From assembly GCF_001261915.1 (NCBI RefSeq), contig NZ_CVRT01000029.1, positions 1 to 40,707 on the forward strand: a stretch of DNA of 40,707 nt, in the 5' to 3' direction. Shown piece by piece: positions 36,656-40,707 of this stretch; the first letter of the stretch is position 1; every line of letters begins with the position of its first letter. Source of the DNA: Halorubrum sp. SD626R (GTDB taxonomy: Archaea > Halobacteriota > Halobacteria > Halobacteriales > Haloferacaceae). Position numbers and translations under genes: made by a program. The notes beneath the pieces were generated by a model. The model did not search any database, had not been told where the DNA came from, and saw only the letters and a program-made list of their open reading frames with translations.

Positions 36656-37749
36656 GGCGATCCCACCGGGTGGAGCCCGTCGAACTCGAGGCCGGCGGTC
36701 TCGGGCAGCCCGAGCGCGACGTTCGCCGCGTGGACCGCCTGTCCGGCGGAGCCCTTGGTCATGTTGTCTATCGCCGAGAAGACGACGACACGCCGGTTTC
36801 CGGGGTCGAGCTCGAAGCCGACCTCGCCGTGGTTCGTGCCGGCGACCGACTTCGGCTCGGGGTAGCGGTAGACGCCGCCCCCGCCGGAGACAATCCGCAT
36901 GAACGGCTCGTCGGCATAGGCGTCGCGGTACGCCCCCCACAGGTCCCCCTTCGAGACCGGCTCGTCTGGGAAGACGTGGCAGGTCGCGCTCGCGCCGCGC
37001 ACCATGTCGACCGCGTGAACGGTGAAAGAGACGGAGAGGCCGAGGTACGCCTCGATCTCCGCCTCGTGGCGGTGGCCGGTCGGGGCGTACGGGCGCACGA
37101 CGCCCGAGCGCTCCGGGTGCGAGGAGGCCGCGCCGCCGCCGGCGCCCCCCTCCGAGGAGCCGACCTTCACGTCGACGACGACCTCGCCCGCGTCGAGGCC
37201 GAGCGCGCCCGCGTCGACCAGCGGCTTGAGGCCGAGGATCGTCGCGGTCGCGTTGCAGCCGCCGCCCGCGATCAGGTCGGCGCCGGGGAGGTTCTCGCGG
37301 TTGATCTCGGGGAGCGCGTACTCGGCGCGTTCGAGGTACTCCGGCGACATGTGGCCGTCGTACCACTCGTCGTAGGCGTCGGCCTCGGGGAGCCGGAAGT
37401 CGGCCGAGAGGTCGACGACGGTGTCGGCGGCCTCGAAGAACTCGTCGATCCGGCCCATCGAGACGCCGTGGGGCGTCGCCGCGAACAGCACGTCGACCGA
37501 CTCGAGGTCGTCGGGGTCCGAGAAGCGCAGGTCCAGCCCGCGCAGGTTCGGGTGCGACCGCCCGACGGTCATGTTGTCGGCCGACCGCGAGGTGGCCTGA
37601 ACGACCTCGAACTCCGGGTGGCCGGCGAGGATCCGCAGCAGCTCGCCGCCGGTGAAGCCGGTGCCGCCGACGACGCTCGTGGTGTACGTCTCGTCGGGCG
37701 TCGCGGCTCCGCCCGCGGCCGCGGCCGACGCGTCGGACTCCGCGGTCAT
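36652..37749 (-). CDS. argC: LysW-glutamyl-phosphate reductase
   Basis: 365 residues. NADPH-dependent reductive dephosphorylation of the carrier-bound acyl phosphate to semialdehyde. NADP loop VVGGTGFTGGELLRIL (27-42), ATSRS (52-56), catalytic C165 in AGGGCNATA, and a later HRHEAEIEAYL stretch. The first 20 residues are Ala-rich tail. Start ATG 37749 overlaps the argX stop, and the stop overlaps argB (both ATGA), the tightest part of the operon. Synonym lysY. Confidence 0.93.
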   Translation of the reverse strand: MTAESDASAAAAGGAATPDETYTTSVVGGTGFTGGELLRILAGHPEFEVVQATSRSADNMTVGRSHPNLRGLDLRFSDPDDLESVDVLFAATPHGVSMGRIDEFFEAADTVVDLSADFRLPEADAYDEWYDGHMSPEYLERAEYALPEINRENLPGADLIAGGGCNATATILGLKPLVDAGALGLDAGEVVVDVKVGSSEGGAGGGAASSHPERSGVVRPYAPTGHRHEAEIEAYLGLSVSFTVHAVDMVRGASATCHVFPDEPVSKGDLWGAYRDAYADEPFMRIVSGGGGVYRYPEPKSVAGTNHGEVGFELDPGNRRVVVFSAIDNMTKGSAGQAVHAANVALGLPETAGLEFDGLHPVGSP

Positions 37750-38633
37750 GCGGTCACCTCCTCGCCGTTCGCCGCCGCGGCCGCCTTCGCCTCCAGCCAG
37801 TCGACGACCTCAGCGGGCACGTTGACGTCGGTGGCCGAATCGAGCGCCTTGAACTCGACCGTGTGGTTCACCTCGTGGACGGTGTACTCGCCGGAGTCGG
37901 TGCCGCCCACCTCCATCAGGTCGACGCCGAGCATCCCGCCGCCGACCGCGTTTGAGGCGCGCTCGACAAGCTCGAGGGCGCGGTCGTCGAGCTCGAACGA
38001 CTCCGTCTCGCCGCCCTTCGCGGCGTTCGTGAGCCAGTGGTCGGACGAGCGCGTCATCGCGGCGACCGGCTCGCCGTCGACCGCCAGCGCGCGGATGTCG
38101 CGGCCGGGCTTGTCGACGAACTCTTGGACGTAAAACACCTTGTGCTCGTAGTGGCCGAGCGTCTCCTTGTGCTCTAAGATCGCCTCGGCGGCGTCGCGGG
38201 TGTCGATCTTCGCCATCAGCCGGCCCCACGAGCCGACGACGGGCTTGAGCACGCAGGGATAGCCGAACGACTCGATCGCCTCCAGCGCGGTCTCCTTCGT
38301 GAACGCGACCTCGGTCGCCGGGGTCGGGATATCCGCCTCGGCGAGCGCGAGCGAGTTCTTCGCCTTGTCGGCGCAGACGTCGCCCGTCTCCGGGGAGTTC
38401 ACCACGGGAACGCCGTAGCTGTCGAGGAACTTCGTCGCGTACAGCGACCGGCTCGTCGACAGGCAGCGGTCGACGACGAGGTCGAGGTCCGCGACGTTCG
38501 CCGTCGTCGACTCCAGGCCGAACCGCTCCTTGCGGACGTCGATCTTCTCGACCTCGTGGCCCCGGTCGCGGAGCTCGCTCAACAGCAGCTTCTCGTCCTT
38601 CCGGATCCGGGAGTAGAGGACCCCTACCCGCAT
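37746..38633 (-). CDS. argX: LysW-glutamate ligase (RimK/LysX family)
   Basis: 295 residues, ATP-grasp. Joins the amino group of glutamate (or aminoadipate) to the C-terminal glutamate of LysW. Recognisable ATP-grasp parts are PVVNSPETGDVCADKAKNSLAL, the lysine in YPCVLKPVVGSWGRL, the hinge FYVQEFVDKPGRDIRAL, and the metal-binding E-V-N near VHEVNHTVEFKAL. Haloarchaea generally make lysine by the DAP route, so glutamate and arginine are the likely job, hence argX. ATG 38633 begins the conserved MRVGVLYSRIRKDEK; a GTG three codons upstream is possible. lysW ends 41 bases before. Confidence 0.92.
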   Translation of the reverse strand: MRVGVLYSRIRKDEKLLLSELRDRGHEVEKIDVRKERFGLESTTANVADLDLVVDRCLSTSRSLYATKFLDSYGVPVVNSPETGDVCADKAKNSLALAEADIPTPATEVAFTKETALEAIESFGYPCVLKPVVGSWGRLMAKIDTRDAAEAILEHKETLGHYEHKVFYVQEFVDKPGRDIRALAVDGEPVAAMTRSSDHWLTNAAKGGETESFELDDRALELVERASNAVGGGMLGVDLMEVGGTDSGEYTVHEVNHTVEFKALDSATDVNVPAEVVDWLEAKAAAAANGEEVTA

Positions 38634-38674
38634 GTTGACCACTCTGGAGTCGCGGACGCGGCGATCGTCGACAT

Positions 38675-38863
38675 CTACTCGCCCCAGTCCTCCTCGAGCT
38701 CGGGGGCCTCCTCCAACACGACGGGGTCCAGCGAGATGACCTCCAGCTCGGTCCCGGTGACCGGACTGTCGATGATCTCGCCGACTTCGACGTCGGCCGG
38801 AAGCTCGATCTCCTCGCCCGTGATCGGGTCCTCTGCCAGCAGCGTGTCGGTGTCGCTCGTCAT
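38675..38863 (-). CDS. lysW: LysW carrier protein, cysteine-free
   Basis: 62 residues from ATG 38863. The C-terminal LEEDWGE matches the LysW carrier, whose final glutamate forms an isopeptide-like bond with the substrate amino group. The rest is the usual acidic small beta fold, ITGEEIELPADVEVG and SPVTGTELEVISLDPV. LysW of Thermus and Sulfolobus binds zinc through two CxxC pairs; here both positions lack cysteine (DPITGEE and SPVTGTE), so the fold must hold without zinc. Nine upstream codons in frame are not conserved. Its TATA-like box is 31 bases upstream, so this gene may begin a second transcription unit in the cluster. Confidence 0.9.
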   Translation of the reverse strand: MTSDTDTLLAEDPITGEEIELPADVEVGEIIDSPVTGTELEVISLDPVVLEEAPELEEDWGE

Positions 38864-38890
38864 CGTGAGAGACAGTCGTCCTCGAATAGG

Positions 38891-38897
38891 CATAAAG
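38891..38897 (-). promoter_or_regulatory. TATA-like box of lysW
   Basis: CTTTATG on the minus strand, centred about 31 bases before ATG 38863. With argH 253 bp upstream it suggests an internal promoter for lysW-argF. Confidence 0.5.
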
Positions 38898-39115
38898 GCT
38901 TCGAACTTATTGGATAGTTTACATAAAACGGATCGGTCGCTAACGGAAGCATTTCGTCGAAATCGAACCGTATCGAGATCGGATGTCAGATCTCGGTAGT
39001 AACTGCGTCCCCCTACGGGGACGGTCGTCGGCGTCGGTCGGGTCGGCCTCGATCCGGCCGGGACCGATCGGGTCGACGCCGACCGAGTCGACGCCGGGCC
39101 AACCGGCGTCGCGGC
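38898..39115. other. argH-lysW intergenic region
   Basis: Between the argH stop and the lysW promoter. It holds a hairpin GTCCCC-ctac-GGGGAC at 39007-39022 (perfect 6-bp stem) that could end the argGH transcript, and a lower-GC stretch at about 38900-38990 with AT-rich patches that could bind a regulator. No protein gene is convincing; an ATG at 38983 opens an arginine-rich frame that is shadow. Confidence 0.5.
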
Positions 39116-40588
39116 TCAGACATAGCGCTCGACCTCCGCGTGCAGGGTCTCGCGCGCGTCGGCGAGCGCGTCGCGCTCGGCCGCCAGCGCGTCGCGGTCG
39201 CCCTCGATCCCGGCCTCGACGCCGCCGAGCTCGTCGCCGACCGCCTCGGGGGCGGGTCCGCCGGCCGAGTCGCGGCTCGCGACGCTTTCGGCCGGGTCGA
39301 GCGCCGACTCCACGTCCTCGCGGCTCACGTACGTCGAGAGGGGCTCGCCCGTGACCTTTCGAGCGGCCTCGTCAACTTTTGCGGCCGCCGCGGCCGGCGA
39401 GTCGTCGTCGGAGACGGTCTCGGCCGCGGTCGCGACGATCTCGTGTGCGGACCGGAACGGCATCCCGCCCATCGCGAGCAGGTCGGCGACACCGGTCGCC
39501 GTCGCAAAGCCCTCGCCCGCGGCGTCCGCGAGCGCGGCCTCGTCCCAGTCGGCGGTCGCGACCGCGCCCGCGGCGACCTCCGTCGCCTCGCGCACGTCGT
39601 CGGCGACCGCGAACACGCCCGCGTGGGCGCGTTGGAGGTCGCGGTTGTACGCCCGGGGTAGCCCCTTGAGGAGGCTCAGCGTGCCCGTCGCCTCGCCGAT
39701 CGCGTCGCCCGCGACGCCGCGGGTCAGCTCCAGCGTGTCCGGGTTCTTCTTCTGGGGCATGATCGAGGAGGTGGACGAGTACGCGTCCGACAGCTCCACG
39801 AACCCCTTGTTCGAGAAGACGATTAGGTCCTCCGCGAGCCCCGACAGCGTCGTCGCGAGCGTCGCGCACGCGGTCGCTCCCTCGGCGAGGAAGTCGCGCG
39901 CCGACGCCGCGTCCGTCGAGTTCCGAACCGTGCCGTCGAACCCGAGCAGCTCGGCCGTCCGGTCGCGGTCGATGTCGAAGGGCGTCCCCGCGAACGCGGC
40001 CGCGCCGAGCGGCGACCGATTGACCCGGTCGTACGCGCCGAGCAGGCGCTCGGTGTCGCGCGCGACCCCGCCCTCGTACGACAGCAGGTAGTGCGCGACC
40101 GTCGTCGGCTGGGCCGGCTGGAGGTGGGTGTAGCCGGGCATCACGGTCTCCGCGTGCTCGCTCGCGACCTCGACGAGCGCCTCGCGGAGCGCGACCGTGG
40201 CCTCGGCGGCCGCGAGCAGGTCCTCGCGCAGGCGGTACCGGATGCAGGTCGCGACCTCGTCGTTTCGCGAGCGGGCGGTGTGCATCCGACCGCCGTCCGG
40301 CCCGATCCGGTCGATGACGGCCGTCTCGATCGCCTCGTGAACGTCCTCGCCGTCGGGGAGCGAGCCGTGGCCCGCGGCCTCAACGTCGTCGAGCGCCGCG
40401 AGGATCTCGCCCGCGACCGCGCCGTCGACGATCCCCTGCTCGGCGAGCATCACCGTGTGCGCGCGGTCGACCGCGAGGTCGGCCTCGAAGATCGCCGCGT
40501 CGGCGGCGAGGCTCGACAGGAACTCGCGGGCGGGGCCGCCGCTGAAGCGGTCGCGGCGGACGGCCGTGCCGGGATCGTCGTCGGTCAT
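39116..40588 (-). CDS. argH: Argininosuccinate lyase
   Basis: 490 residues, fumarase/aspartase superfamily. Splits argininosuccinate into arginine and fumarate. Signature SSIMPQKKNPD with the catalytic serine in the flexible loop (about residue 280), MHTARSRNDEVAT near residue 100, and GYTHLQPAQPTTVAHYL (about 155-171) with the catalytic His-Thr pair. An acidic insertion and helical tail of about 40 residues extend the C-terminus. The ATG follows directly after the argG stop (TAAATG), so the two are coupled. Confidence 0.96.
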   Translation of the reverse strand: MTDDDPGTAVRRDRFSGGPAREFLSSLAADAAIFEADLAVDRAHTVMLAEQGIVDGAVAGEILAALDDVEAAGHGSLPDGEDVHEAIETAVIDRIGPDGGRMHTARSRNDEVATCIRYRLREDLLAAAEATVALREALVEVASEHAETVMPGYTHLQPAQPTTVAHYLLSYEGGVARDTERLLGAYDRVNRSPLGAAAFAGTPFDIDRDRTAELLGFDGTVRNSTDAASARDFLAEGATACATLATTLSGLAEDLIVFSNKGFVELSDAYSSTSSIMPQKKNPDTLELTRGVAGDAIGEATGTLSLLKGLPRAYNRDLQRAHAGVFAVADDVREATEVAAGAVATADWDEAALADAAGEGFATATGVADLLAMGGMPFRSAHEIVATAAETVSDDDSPAAAAAKVDEAARKVTGEPLSTYVSREDVESALDPAESVASRDSAGGPAPEAVGDELGGVEAGIEGDRDALAAERDALADARETLHAEVERYV

Positions 40589-40707
40589 TTATTTGGACTC
40601 GTCGTCGGTTCCGCTCCCGTCAGTGGCCAGTTCGGGCTTCGACACCGCCGCCTTCACGTCGTTGGCGAGGCGCTCCTGGAGCCCGTGGTACTTCGCGACG
40701 CCCGTGG
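40589..40707 (-). CDS. argG: Argininosuccinate synthase, C-terminal end (partial)
   Basis: Only the last 38 codons are in the window, ending TAA at 40589-40591. The residues TGVAKYHGLQERLANDV match the C-terminus of argininosuccinate synthase, followed by an acidic halophilic tail ending TDDESK. The gene continues beyond the right edge. It joins citrulline and aspartate and is the first gene of this cluster visible here; it abuts argH without a gap. Confidence 0.88.
   Translation of the reverse strand, partial: TGVAKYHGLQERLANDVKAAVSKPELATDGSGTDDESK

Noticed and set aside
38983..39354. 123-residue frame between lysW and argH
   Set aside because: Arginine-rich, overlaps the argH 3' end on the other strand, no plausible domain.

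Overview
The window looks like chromosomal DNA of a haloarchaeon, probably Halorubrum or a close relative. The support is high GC, strongly acidic proteins, twin-arginine lipoproteins (RRxFL followed by AGC), a fused double TatC next to a single TatC, a haloarchaeal-type malate dehydrogenase, PCNA, LysW-based arginine synthesis, and TATA-like boxes about 26-31 nt before start codons with little or no leader. The genus is an inference. No rRNA, tRNA, CRISPR array or transposase was seen.

Layout: 319-1877 holds a TPR protein with an RGG-like tail, a DUF424 protein and a small unknown protein. 1908-5614 has a divergent pair: a class V aminotransferase (-) and an APC permease fused to UspA domains (+). 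6100-10970 (-) has a small CxxC protein and a thiamine-type ABC importer operon (thiB-thiP-thiQ). 11108-15526 (+) has a lipoprotein, hisA, a phosphohexomutase and pcn. 15575-19619 (-) has an orphan 7TM histidine kinase, an MFS exporter and an unknown protein. 19771-20685 is mdh. 21211-25142 has a small membrane protein, larE, a MutS-family protein and a lipoprotein. 25243-28194 is uvrA. 28282-31784 has divergent tatCt and tatCo. 32193-32351 is a 52-residue membrane protein. 32380-40707 is a minus-strand arginine cluster argG(partial)-argH-lysW-argX-argC-argB-argD-lysK-argF, with several stop/start overlaps. Together these nine genes would take glutamate to arginine with the intermediates carried on LysW.

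The most unusual content is not protein coding. Six intergenic elements of about 330-410 bp (the first cut by the window edge) belong to one family: A 1-225, B 5703-6027, C 6421-6750, D 12791-13175, E 20797-21190 and F 31803-32155. Each has, in order: a GC-rich hairpin whose two arms change together between copies; a second variable hairpin; a conserved block around GAGGCTGGGGAGG; a line ending in AAAGGGGC; a 94-95 bp segment bounded by inverted repeats; and a core GGGGCTTTGGAGGTGTTC that in C-F is repeated with a period of about 57 bp. The 95-bp segment lies in one orientation in A, B, C and F and in the opposite orientation in D and E, although D and F share an identical 104-bp 5' block. That points to inversion between the repeat arms. 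The elements contain no credible protein gene and could be non-autonomous mobile elements, structured RNAs or protein-binding sites.
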